Shown here: in pieces, positions 53,536 through 64,000 of the stretch
How the letters are laid out: each line of letters starts with the position of its first letter
Numbering within the stretch: the first letter of the stretch is position 1
NCBI GenBank assembly: GCA_030674185.1
Contig: JAPXFY010000213.1
Coordinates: 1 to 64,000 of the forward strand
Length of the DNA stretch: 64,000 nucleotides
DNA from: Monoplex corrugatus
Taxonomy: Eukaryota > Mollusca > Gastropoda > Littorinimorpha > Ranellidae
Direction of reading: 5' to 3'
Notes under the pieces: model-generated
Told to the model about the DNA's origin: nothing
The model's input: the letters and a program-made list of their open reading frames with translations, nothing else
Database searches by the model: none
Translations under genes and position numbers: made by a program

Positions 53536-55655
53536 CAAAATTTTTTTGTTACTTTCTTGTTTTGCCCTTGGGGTTTTGTCCGGGTCTTGTCTTAAAATTG
53601 GGTATTTTTATTGCTTGTGTTCAAACTGTGTTGTGTTCCCAATTTGTATTGTATTGTGTTGGGTTTAAAAATTGTAATGCACTCTTTTTGTTGTATTGTT
53701 TTGGGTATTGTATGTGTTCTATGTTTTTGTGTTGCATTGAATTTATTGTTTTTTCTGAAATTTGTGTTTTTATTGTATTGAATTGTTTTGTGTTGTATCG
53801 TATTCCCATTGTTTTGTATTGTAATTTTTTTTGCATTGTATTGAAATTGCTTGGGATTTTTAATTGAAAAGTTTTGCATTGTATTGAAATTGAATTGTAT
53901 TGTAATGTTTTCCCTTTTATTGTATTGCATTGATTTTTTGTTGTATTGTATTTTTTTGTATTGTAGGGATTGCTTTGTATTGTAATGTTTTTCCTTGAAA
54001 TTGCTTTTGTATTTTAATGTATTGAAAATGAAATTGCTTGTATTGTAATGTATTGCATTGTATTGTTTGAAATTGAAAATTGTAATGTTTGTAATGTATT
54101 GCTTTTGTATTGTGTTGTATCGTATTGCTTGTTTTGGGTATTGTAATGTATTGCATTGAAATTTGAATTGCTTGAAAATTTTATTGTATTGAAATTATAA
54201 TGTTTTGGGTATTGCATTGAATTTTTTGGGTATTGTTTTGCATTGTATTGTAATGTATTGATTATAATGTTTTTGGCTTTGTTTTGCTTTGTAATGTATT
54301 GTATTGTTTTGGGGTTTTGTATTGTATTGAAATGTATTGCATTGTATTAAATTGCATTGTTTTGTAATGTTTTCCCATTGTATTGTATTGTAATGTATTG
54401 AAATTGCATTGTAATGAAATTGTTTTTGTATTCCCCAAGAAAGTAAAGTTTTGTAACCCATTTTTAAAAAACCCCCTTGGGGATTGTAGATTGAAAGGGA
54501 AAGTAAGGAAAATTTTTTTTAAAATTTAATTGATTCCCTTTCCCTTGTAATTTTTTGTTTGCTTGGTAAATGTAGTATTGCATTGTTTTGGGCATTGTAT
54601 TGTATTCCCCTTGAATTTTTGCATTGTTTGCATTGTTTTGAAATTGCTTTGGTTTGCTTTGAAATTGCAAGTTTTGAAATTGCATTGCATTGAAATTGTT
54701 TTTGAAATTGAAAATCCCTTTGCATTGTAATGTATTGAAATTGTATTGCATTGCTTTGAAAAATTGTATTCCCTTGTAGGGTATTGATTTGGGGGTTTAT
54801 TGTATTGTAATGTAGGGCATTGCATTGTAATGTTTTGGGCTTTCTTTGAAATTTTTAAATGTTTTGCATTTTTTTTTGGTTGTATTGTGTTTGTTGTTTG
54901 TTTGTGTTGTATTCCCATTGTTTGGTTGTTTTTGAATGTATTTGTAGTATTGAAATGAAATTGCATTGCTTTGAAATTTTGTTTGAAAAACCCATTGAAA
55001 TTGGGGTTTGTATTGTGTTGTTTTTGGGTGTTTTTGGCGTTTTTTGCATTGTATTGTGTTGTGTTGTTTTGTTTTGTGTTGTTTTTTGAAATTTGTATTG
55101 CATTGTATTGTGTTGTATTGTGTTGTTTTGTAATGAAAATTGGGCATTGCATTGAAAAGTTTTTCCCTTGAAATTTGTTTTGGGCATTGTTTTGGTTTGG
55201 GGTTTTTGCATTGCATTGTATTGTGTTTTTATTGTTTTTATTGTGTTTTTGTATTTATTGTGTTGTATTGTGTTGATTGTGTTGTATTGTTTTTGTTTGT
55301 TGTTTTGGTTTTGTTTTGGGTGTTGTATTGTTTGTATTGTGTTGTAAAACGCATTGTATTTTGTTTTTATTGTATTTATTGTATTGGGGTTGTATTTTTA
55401 TTTGTTGTTTTGGTATTTGTTGAAATTGAAATTGTAAACGCATTGTATTGTGTTTTATTGTTTTGTTTTGGGCTTTGGGTGTTGTTTGTATTCCCTTGAA
55501 ATTGAAAATTTTAAAATGCATTGTATTTGGTGTTCATTGAAATTGCATTGTATTGTGTTGTATACGCTTTGATTGAAATTGCTTTGGGAATTTTTTTGTA
55601 AATTTCAAATTGTACTGCACTAAAATTGCATTGCATTTTTATAGTTTTTTTTGTC
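53536..55655. repeat. (ATTGT)/(ATTGC)n pentanucleotide array
   Basis: From about 53,620 the plus strand is TGTATTGTATTG with GAAATTGC and CCCTTTT variants for 2 kb. Asn/Gln/Thr frames (minus) and Cys/Phe/Val frames (plus) are artefacts. 53,540-53,620 is unclassified. Confidence 0.9.
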
Positions 55656-56515
55656 TGGGCCCCTCGTTTTAATCTATTTCTTATCTAGTCTAGTTTTATT
55701 TTAGTCAAAGGAAATAGTATATTTATAGCTTTGAAAGCATAGTTCTTTTAACCGTACAGTACGTTTAGTATAGTCTATCTAGTCTAGTTAGTCTAGTCTA
55801 GCCCAAATCTGTCTAGTCTAGTTAGTATAGTATAGTAAAAGTATAATATATTTTGGGAAATATTTTTGAAAAGTTTAGTGTTGGTAAGTCAAAAGTCTGG
55901 GTTAGCCCTAGTCTAGTATGCGAAACGTAGCGTGGCATAGCATACCCTTTTTAAGAGGGGAAAGAGTTTTATATAGTATATTTTGAGTTTTGAAATTAGT
56001 AGAGTAGATGAGTAGAGTATAGTATAGTAGAGTGTATATATAGTAATTTATAGTATAGTAGAGTATAGTAAATTTTGAGAGTAGGGTATAGTAAAGTAAG
56101 TGGGATTATAGTAGAGTATATTAAGAGTTAGATAGAGTGGGGTAAGTAGGAAAGTTACAGTTGGTATAGTGTAGTATAGTAAAGTTTTTGTATATTTTAA
56201 ATATTGTATAGTATAGTTTTGAATTTATAGTAAAGTAAAAATAAAAATTTGTAAAAATTATACATACAGTACATTTATAGTATGGGTTGTGGGAGAGAAA
56301 GGTAGAGTAGAGTAGAGTTTTAAGATGTATAGAAACAGTAATTCAGTAAAGTAATTTAAGTATAGAAAAGGTAGATTGAGTTACGTATAGAAGTTTTTGG
56401 TTTTTGTATGTAAGTATGTATAGTAGAGAAAGATTACAGTAAAGTATAGTATATATAGTTTAGTATAGTAAAAGTTTTAGTATATATAGTAAAAAAAAGG
56501 TATGGGTATTTTTTA
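55656..56515. repeat. (TAGTA/TAGTC)n array
   Basis: TCTAGTCTAGTTAGTATAG grading into AGTATAGTAGAGTATA and TATAGTAAAGT. Follows the ATTGT array after a short transition. No gene. Confidence 0.9.
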
Positions 56516-56569
56516 AGGGTTTTGCTTTGTATTTTTAATGTATTGTATTAAATTTATAGAAATGTCAGG

Positions 56570-56910
56570 GGGATGGGCGCCGGGGTGGGGTTTTCTCAAA
56601 AAATTTTTTTTGAGATTTCCCAGGGAAACGCAAAAACAAAAAAAACGAGACAGTCTTGATGGAGGCGGGACACAAGTAGTTTCACCCCTTAAGGAAAAAT
56701 TAAAGGAAAAGAAGGAAACCCATTTAAGGCCATTTTATGGGGAAAAGGGGGATTTGGAGCACCTGGTCAAAACGGGAAAGCTGGAGGGAAAGAGAGCACC
56801 AGGTAGCCCCAAAGGAAAAAAAATTGCTAGACGGACTTGGGGAGTGGGAAGACGGGGGTGGGAGGGATGTTTGGGGGGAAAACAAGCGTTGAGCCCGATG
56901 GAAGTCCAAA
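56570..56910 (+). mobile_element. LINE element B, copy 6, C-terminal end
   Basis: Contains GAGACAGTCTTGATGGAGGC and GGACACAAGTAG (D-S-L-D-G-G-x-H-K), GGCCATTTTATGGGGAAAAG, then one open frame with L-E-H-L-V-K-T-G-K-L-E-G-K-R-A-P-G (about 56,753-56,800) and R-R-T-W-G-V-G-R near 56,827-56,850. This is among the best-preserved tails. The end by about 56,905 lacks the (GAT)n seen in other copies. Confidence 0.8.
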
Positions 56911-57179
56911 AATTTCCCCCAAGGGCCTTTGGGGAAACCCCCCTTTGTTTATGTGACGGGCCCTGTCGCAATCCAAAAATATGGAACTCCAAAGACAACG
57001 TCAACGCCCTCATCATCATCTTGGTCTTTTTTCCCGTCGAGGGGGGAGGGTTGGCAGGGGGGAAGTTAGTTATCTTATTTTTTACTTTTTTGAAATTACT
57101 ATTTGAAATGTCTTTTTTAATTGCATGTTTTTTAAATTTATAAGTAGGTTTTTACATTCATTTCCCCCCGGTTTTTTTA
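56911..57179. other. unclassified spacer between element B and element C
   Basis: 56,990-57,030 contains TCATCATCATCTTGG, the complement of a GATGATGATGA motif. I cannot assign it to element B or C. No gene. Confidence 0.4.
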
Positions 57180-58150
57180 TTTTCTCAAAAAAACACGCGA
57201 CGCCCCTTGGCTAACCCAACCCGATGCGCGATGGGAAAGGGTTTTCCCGGGACAAGGGAATACAGTAGTAGTATATTGTGGATTTCTTCCACCGTAGGGC
57301 TTTTTGGTTTTCTTTGTTAGCCTCTATTGCACTCGACCCCTATCCTTTTTAAACAGCTTTTGGGGCCCCGGGGGAAAAAACGCAGCCCCTCCCCCCCCAC
57401 TCGATCCGGGGCAACCTTTTATCCCATTTTCGAAAACTTTTGAAAAAAAAAAATTTTCCATTAGGGGACTTTTTACAATGGCCTTTTAAAGGGAAAAGTT
57501 TGGGGTTTTTTTTCCAACGTTACGCATGCCCTCAGACATTTTCCCCCATACAGTATTGTTTTGGGGATTCTGGAGTTATCCATGAAACGCAACTGACCAA
57601 GCCACCTGAGATGCCGAGCCACAGGGTAGGAAATGTGAATGAATGCCGGGTCTTTTGAGCATTTGTATCCAGGTTTCCCATCTTTCCATTTAATTTTCAA
57701 ATTTTTTTTTTAACACCTTTATATTTAAAACTATTCAACCTCCTCCCTGACCCGCTTTCAAGGTCCACGCCCCACTCCCCTAAAAGGGGTGTTGAAGGAC
57801 GCAAAGTTGGGAAATTGGATCTTTGGGATTTTTTCCCCAAGGGTTATCCCTTTTCCCAATTTCTCTTTTTTATAAATTTCTTGGGAATTTCAGCTGTAGC
57901 CTTTCCTATTCTGCTTGTCCCAATTCCCCCATCCAAAGAAAGGGTCGAAGTTATGGGGGATCCCAAATAAACAAACTTTTTTAATGTTTTTTAGAGATTC
58001 ACCAACCCCGGGTTTTTTCTTGGTGGTGGGTTTGTCTCTTGTCCCCCTTTCCTGTTTTTTTTTGCGCTGATTTTTGCCCCGGGAAAAGACTTTATGCTTC
58101 CGCTAAAAAATGTTTGGAAACTGTCCCCGCTTCAATGACCATTAAGATGG
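57180..58150 (-). pseudogene. LINE element C, copy 2: C-terminal reverse transcriptase part, minus strand
   Basis: On the minus strand, from about 58,150 down, frames give a region equivalent to the F-x-Y-L-G-S strand, then S-R-I-G-K-A-T-A-E (about 57,915-57,890). Next are a degraded thumb, W-x-T-W-I-Q-M-L-K near 57,680, and the best block, R-H-L-R-W-L-G-Q-L-R-F-M-D-N-S-R-I-P-K-T-I-L-Y-G, spanning about 57,630-57,550. The last is the R-W-L-G-H-V-R-R-M-D-D-G-R-I-P-K motif of element C (compare 21.83 kb). A degenerate S-R-I-G-L-V-S-type zinc-finger end lies at about 57,225-57,200, as in copy 1. Endonuclease absent; many frameshifts. The 70-bp minisatellite begins about 340 bases further on. Confidence 0.78.
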
Positions 58151-58489
58151 GGTAAAAAAAGGGGAAAAAAGGGGGAAAGGGAAAGGGGAAAAGTTGAAGG
58201 TGAGGTGAGGTTTGGGAGTGGGAGCAAATTTATGAACCAAGTTTTAATTTAAATTTTTAAAAAATTTTGTGCGGACCGTGATACTTTAAGATTTTTTTTC
58301 AGATTGAAAGAGGGCCAGCATATGTCAACACTAAGGGTGTCCCCCAAAAAAACCCCACATGACACCCATCACAGGGAAAAGTCCCTCACGAAATTTTTCT
58401 ATTTTTAAACCCCTTTGGGTTTTTCCCGGCCCCCCTATACACCCAAAATGCAAAAACTTAACCCTTTTATTTTATTACTCTATCCAACC
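58151..58489. other. unclassified sequence
   Basis: Short G/A-rich patch (58,155-58,200) and mixed sequence. No feature recognised. Confidence 0.45.
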
Positions 58490-59550
58490 CGTTCCTGCAA
58501 GAAGCTGGTGAATAGGGCAAGGGATTTTAGTGTTTTAAAAAATTTTCTTTGCTTGCGTGGTTGGGCGATGCCGGATGCTGGTGGAAAAGGGTGAGGGAGT
58601 CCCAAAAGGGTTAAGTTTCTGCCTTTTTCTAGCATGGCGACAATGAAGGATTTCTGGGGGGACATGATGCGAGAGTTTAAAAGGGTTAAGTTTTTTTTTT
58701 TGTCATCATGGTCGACCCAAAGCAGGTGCTGGTGGTTTGGGGTACGGGGGTCAAAAGGGTTAAGTTTTTTCTGCTTTCCTTTTTGCTGGTCGGGCAATGC
58801 GGTTTTGGTGGATAAAGGGTACGGGAAATCAAAGGGGTTTAAATTTTTGCTTTCTTTAGCATGGTCGACAATGCAGGATGCGGGGATAGGATACGGGAGG
58901 GCCCAAAAGGGGTTTTGTTTCTGCTTTTTTGCTTTGGGGGGGCAAAGCAGGATGTGGGGGAAAAGGATAAAGGGGGTCAAAGGGGGTTTAAATTTCTGCT
59001 TTCCCTTTCCCTTTGGGCGACAATGCAGATGCTGGGGGATAGGATTAAAGGGAGTCAAAGGGTTAAGTTTCCCGCTTTCTTAGCATGGGCGGGCAAAAGG
59101 GAGGATGCTGTTGGAATTTAAAGTAGGAATCAAAAAGGGGAAAATTTTTAAAATTCGTTTGCATGGTTTGACAATACAGGGTACTGGCGGATTTCGGGGG
59201 CTGAAGTCCAAAAGGGGTTTAAATTTTTTTCTTTGCTATCATGGGGTCGACAATGCCCGGATGCTGGGGGACAGGGGAAGGGAATCAAAGGGTTAAGTTT
59301 TTTTTAAATTTTCTAGCATTAAAAAATACAGGATACTGGCGGGTAGGGGGCTGAAGTCAAAAGGGGTTTAAATTTTTATTCGTAAACATGGGGCGGGGGC
59401 AATACAAAAATGCTGAAAGGACCCGGGTGAGGGGGAACCCAAAAGGGGTTTCGTTTTTTTGTTTTTATAACATGGTTAACAATTTCAGGATACTGGCAGG
59501 GTACGGTGCGAAGCAAAGGGGTTTAAATTTTTTCTTTGGGTTAGCGTGGT
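58490..59550 (+). repeat. 70-bp minisatellite array (about 14 units)
   Basis: Monomers of 70-78 bases carrying GCATGGTCGACAATGCAGGA, TGCTGGTGGATAGGGTACGG and AGTCAAAGGGTTAAGTTT plus CTGCTTTGCTA. A second version has CAATACAGGATACTGGCGGG and GGGGCTGAAGTC. The same monomer occurs inverted at 985-1,200. Frames through it (about 190 codons on the minus strand) are not genes. Confidence 0.9.
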
Positions 59551-60034
59551 CGCAATGAGGAAAACCCGGGGGGGGGGGGGGGGGGGGGGACAGGGGGGTA
59601 GAAAATCAAAGGGTTGGTTAAGCATACCGGGGTCTTTCTCGGTTTTCGTGAGTTTTTGTGCGTCCCCCCCCCCCCCCCACCCCCCCCACTTTACCCCCAC
59701 CCCACGCTATGTGAAAAGGTTTAAGAGAAATATCGCTGATGGGGGGGGGCGTTTTACTCTCGACTATGATTTGGACCCCCCATTTTGGGGGTGGAGCGGG
59801 TACCCGTACCTATTTCTTACAGCCCGCCCTGGGAAAAATTTTGGCAGGTTTTTTTGACGTGTGTGTGTTTTTTGAGCGTAGGTAAACAAGAAAAAAGAGG
59901 TCTTAAACCGCTGAAAGGTTTTTTCAAAAAGTTTTTTTGCCGCTAAGATGGGGGACATACATGTACCCTCCAAACCCTGTCCCTCCCCCCAGCCCCGGGT
60001 GCATATTTTTTGTTTTAAAAAAATTTTTTAAAAA
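59551..60034. other. homopolymer-rich and unclassified sequence
   Basis: G run (59,570-59,590) and C runs (59,665-59,690) next to each other, then about 300 bases without recognised features. Confidence 0.45.
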
Positions 60035-60390
60035 ATTGGTTTTTCATCACCATCATCAACGTCGTCGGGCGTCGCGTATCATCATCATCATCATCATCCT
60101 CTTTATCGTCATGTCGTCCCTCCCTCGTCCCTCGTCATCATCCCTCCCTCATCATCATCATCATCATCAAACATCATTTATCATCATCATCATCATTCAT
60201 ATTATTATTCTTTTTTTATTTTTTATTATTATTATTATTATTTTTGTTAAATTTTTGTTATTATTATTGTTAATTAAATTTTTATTATTATTATTATTGT
60301 TGTTGTTTAAAGTTTTTGTTATCATTATTGTTTTACTGTTTTTAATATTGTTATTGCTGCTAACAACCTCATCCTTAAACCCTTTGTCAT
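60035..60390. repeat. (CAT)n then (ATT)n trinucleotide array
   Basis: CATCATCATCATC (60,045-60,205) and ATTATTATTATTATT (60,206-60,360). Confidence 0.93.
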
Positions 60391-61265
60391 CACACATACA
60401 CACAACACACACATGCACAAAAAACACATACCAAACAACACACACACCCAACACACGCACACCCACATTCAAACACACACAACAAACACACACACACCCC
60501 AAAAAACACCCCACAAACAAACACACACACACACAAAGCAATACACACCAAAAAACACACACACATACACACACCCCAAAACACACACACGCACACACAC
60601 AATTTTACAAACCCACACACCACCAAAAAAAACGCACCCCACACAAAACAACCCACACCCCACACACACAAACACACACAAATTTCAACGCAATACACAC
60701 ACAAACACGCCCCACCCCACACCCGCGCACACACAAACAAACACACCACAAAAAACACACCCCCAAACCCACACCCAAACACGACACAAACCAAAAAGCC
60801 AAAAACACACAAACGCCCCACACACACACAAACGCACACCAAAACCCCCCAACCAAAAACGCACAAACATACCCCCAAAACACGCCCACACACATACACA
60901 CACACACACACACAAACACACACACCACACCCAAAAACAAAAACAAACCCCAAAACAAAAAAACACGCACACACACAAACCAAACCCCACACAAACACAC
61001 ACACAAAAAAACACACACACACAGACAAAAAACACAACACATACACCACAAAACACACCACACAAACACACGCACACAACACACACACACCAAAAAACCC
61101 ACAAAAACACGCCACAAACACACACACAAACAAACGCAAAACCACCCACCCCACACAAACGCACACACACCCCACACACACCAAAAACGCCACACACACC
61201 CACAAACGCCCCCACCCACACACACACGCGCATCACACAAAACACACGGGACAAAACAGGGACAC
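60391..61265. repeat. CA-rich array
   Basis: CACACACAAAC array of 870 bases. His/Thr frames (plus) of several hundred codons and Val/Cys frames (minus) are artefacts. Confidence 0.93.
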
Positions 61266-61627
61266 CACACCCCACGCCCGATGGCCGCTTATTAACTGAA
61301 CATATTCGGAGAGGAATCAAATGAGCTGAAAAAAGACTAGCTCGAAAAGGGTTTTCCCCACCAAAGAGGGAAAGGGGAAAAAACCCCCACCCCAGGGCAA
61401 AAAAGCATCACATCTGAGATACCAAACAAGTTTTCCCAAAACCCCCGATACTGAAAAAAAATTTCTGTAAAGAAGAGAAACTGCTTTCCCACAGGCTTTG
61501 GGCCCTTCCCCGGGTTAAACCACCGGGTTTCCCCAAAAACCCCCATAACTTTCCCCTGTGGGTGGTTTTCCCGTCATGAGGCGGTAAGCGAAAAAAGACA
61601 GTCTAAAAAAATACCCAAACCCCCCAA
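61266..61627. other. unclassified sequence
   Basis: About 360 bases of ordinary complexity without recognised features. Confidence 0.45.
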
Positions 61628-62730
61628 ATGTCTCTACAAATCAGCAGCCTCCCCCAAAATGATTCGATCCGACAGAAAACTTCTAAAGGGAAAAAAAACC
61701 AAAAAATTAAAAGAGCCCGCGCGAAGACAAAAAGTGCACGATACTCAAAAACCACCACAGCGGCCAGACTGTTCCGCAGTCCAAAGGTGGTTTATACCCC
61801 CCACATCACCGAAAGGGGCAAATTTTTCATCAAAGCGGATTCTGCGCAGCTCAAAAACCCCCCAAGCAAAAGATTGGGGGAAAAAAAATGTCCAAACAAG
61901 CAAAAACCCGAAGTTTTTTTCCACAACCTTAAAAAAGTGGGCGTCAAAACTGCTGTGTCTACACATCCCCCCATCTAAGGCCAATAATTTGCCCCCGTGT
62001 CCCATCTTCACGTTCCCTCTTGGGAAAAAAGTGGGTTTGGGCAGGATTAGGTTCGTCCTTTTCGGTTTTTGGTGGGGACGAGGAAGGGTCCCCCACCTTT
62101 GAGGACTTTTAAGAGAAGCAATTTAAAAACTAAAGAAGAGCTGACACCTGAACCCGACTTGGGTTCTTCTACACGTGGGGATAACAGATCTAAAAACAAA
62201 GGAGGGCCCAAAAGTAAAGTTCCCAAATCTAGATTTTCGCGTAAAATCTATCAAAAACCCAATTTTTTGAAAGCCAAGGTAGTGCTAAGTCAGGGCGCTC
62301 CCGGAGAAATAAAACACCTAAATTTTTGAAAAGGGAGCTCCTAAATTTCCCTTTACCAAAGAGAGACCCTCAACACAGCGAAAAGTCGAATTCATCAGCC
62401 CCAATAATTACAAAAAAAAGCAGCAACCCCAAAATCAGCCAGGCCGCGGTTTCATCCCACCCCCAGAGGGGCCCAGCGTTTTTTGGCCAAAACATTTGGG
62501 AGGCATATCCAACAGCCTTTTTTTTGGGGGAAAAAACCCAAGCGGAAAAAACCCCCTCAACGCCGCCCCCAAAAAAGACCCCCGGGTTTTTACCCCCAGT
62601 TTTTTTTCCCTCTTCCCGGTATTTAGATTCACCCCCAAATTTATTCCTCTTTTGTTCAGTGCTCAAAAATATTGGTTTTAAATTACTTCTATACTTTTTT
62701 TGTTTACTTATGAATTCAAATTTTACTTGA
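61628..62730 (+). pseudogene. possible lysine-rich coding remnant, family not recognised
   Basis: Three consecutive plus-strand frames (61,628-61,978; 62,069-62,329; 62,326-62,730) are open for about 90-135 codons each and share a basic, Ser/Pro/Lys-rich composition: K-G-K-K-N-Q-K-I-K-R-A-R, then N-R-S-K-N-K-G-G-P-K-S-K and P-K-S-R-F-S-R-K-I. Linked by two frameshifts they would give a basic protein of some 350 residues, such as a nuclear protein or a LINE/gag-like ORF1. I recognise no domain, and the initiating Met and splice sites are unclear. Basic low-complexity frames can also arise by chance in A-rich sequence. Confidence 0.25.
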
Positions 62731-64000
62731 ACGTTATTTGATTTTCTAATTTTTCTAAATATACGGGTGTACCCAAGCTTATTAAATGTTCATTTGAAGA
62801 AGTGTGAAGTCCGTGATATCAACGGTTTTTCAGTGGAAAACCGTTCCTTGTTAAAAACCTTTTTCCTTTCTTGAGTAACTATCTTTTTCTAGAAAAACAA
62901 ACCCAATTTTTTTGTTTTTACAATCGCTGAAAACCACCAAAAAATAATTGGGCCTAAAATATCTGGGTTTTTAATTTTCCCCAAATTTTACTCAAAAAAA
63001 GAAGGGGGCCCAATACAAACACTATTTATGTTTTGAGGGGGTCTAATTACTGTGAAAGAACTTTTGCCAGTACCCAAAAACGTGCCCCATCTTTTCTTCA
63101 TGTTCAATTTTTATAAAATTTTCTCATCATTAGTTTTGAATTTGGCCTCTGTGTATCTTTTCCAAAGGTCCCGATTTCGTGAAAACTGAGTGGGGTGAAA
63201 CTTTTTCCATGATCAACGTGACAAAAGGGTCATTTGGGGGCGATTTTAAAAGCCCCATGCCCCCTTTTGGGAACCCCAAAAATTGTAAAAATATAACTAG
63301 CAACAGGGTTTATTGAAAATTTATGAAATTTCCCAAAATTTTTCCTTTCAAAAAAACGGACCGTTACCCGGTCCCCCGACATACCAACCCATTTCACCCC
63401 AAACTATCGACCTTCCTTAATCTCACCATCTCAAACCCCAAAAAGCCCCATGGCAAACAGGGATGCTTGTTTGGGGTTAAACACTTTCCCCCTACTTTTT
63501 ACCCCTTTAACCCTTTTCGCTGAAATAGATGCAATGCCACAGGATAGTTTACCCCCAAATTTTAACCCATAAATACGGGAGATTGGGGCCCTGTTTTTAA
63601 AACTGTCCTACAAAATAAAAAGAACAGATCTATCTGAAAAAAAGACCTTAAAAGATATGTACGGGAGAATTCTGTAATTCACTCTTAAGGGGCCCCAAAA
63701 AAATTTTTGTTCCCAGAACTTAAAACGCAAAAAAAGGAAAAAAAAATCATGGAAAAAGTCCCGGTGGAAAAAAAGACTGAAAAGGGATCCCAAAGAAAAA
63801 AAAAGAAAAATACAAAACCAAATAAAAATTTGCTATTTGGGCATTTTGAAAATCTTTCGGCAAAGAAAAGTGCCAATATAAACTTAAAAAAGCAAAGAAC
63901 AAGCGAAAGAACAATACGGACATTTTTTTGTAAAAATATGAAAATAATGACCATAAAGAAAGCAAAAAAAATTTGGGGAAAAACTGAAAACAATGAAAAA
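62731..64000. other. A/T-rich sequence without recognised features
   Basis: About 1.27 kb, no tandem repeat, no recognised repeat family and only short frames (60-100 codons, mostly Phe-rich). Probably intergenic or intronic. Confidence 0.5.

Noticed and set aside
56985..57035. Similarity to 1,276-1,350 (GATGATGATGAGGG and GGAGTTCCAT)
   Set aside because: The shared words are short and mostly simple repeat. Not enough to call a common element.

Overview
The window looks like nuclear DNA of an animal, most likely a mollusc and perhaps a gastropod. The reasons are several families of non-LTR retrotransposons (LINEs) with animal-type reverse transcriptases, tRNA-derived SINEs, a short 3' tail hairpin built on AGCGC/GCGCT followed by ATT repeats, and very abundant CA/GT, GA, ATGT, AAGT and pentanucleotide arrays. 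There are no prokaryotic genes, operons, rRNA genes or CRISPR arrays. I found no intact host gene. The base quality looks poor: recognisable proteins break frame every 50 to 150 bases, mostly at homopolymers, so coding features are given as remnants.

Layout. 0-13.9 kb: 3' end of a CR1/L2-like LINE (element A) at both 0.4-0.9 kb and 10.4-10.9 kb, two SINE copies in head-to-head orientation at 2.3-2.85 kb, three copies of an unnamed ~300-bp repeat (Rep1), two ends of an endonuclease/reverse transcriptase LINE (element B), a 1.8-kb pentanucleotide array at 8.05-9.82 kb, a foldback element at 11.57-12.0 kb and a large ATGT array. 13.9-22.4 kb is the gene-richest part. A second LINE family (element C, of the kind often labelled craniofacial development protein 2-like) has its endonuclease at 14.6-15.7 kb and its reverse transcriptase at 20.3-22.2 kb. 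They are split by a 4.5-kb insertion that carries, on the opposite strand, a decayed transposase-like gene of a multicopy invertebrate family.

22.4-33.7 kb is mostly CA/GT and GA arrays, including a compound satellite of about 2.03 kb repeated twice (28.7-33.6 kb). 33.9-38.8 kb holds two element B copies, a SINE, a tRNA-like sequence and a 60-bp satellite of about 24 monomers. 39.2-50.8 kb is a huge CT/GA/CA block in which short chips of element B are embedded periodically, ending in an element B copy on the minus strand. 51.3-56.5 kb is a run of AAGT, a 30-bp minisatellite, ATTGT and TAGTA arrays. 56.6-59.6 kb holds element B (+), element C (-) and a 70-bp minisatellite that also occurs, inverted, at 1 kb. 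60-61.3 kb is CAT/ATT/CA repeat and 61.3-64 kb is non-repetitive, with one weak lysine-rich coding candidate.

The coding remnants belong to mobile elements, apart from that one candidate. What stands out is the interplay of elements and satellites: LINE fragments captured into tandem arrays, satellites abutting LINE ends, and a transposon nested in a LINE.
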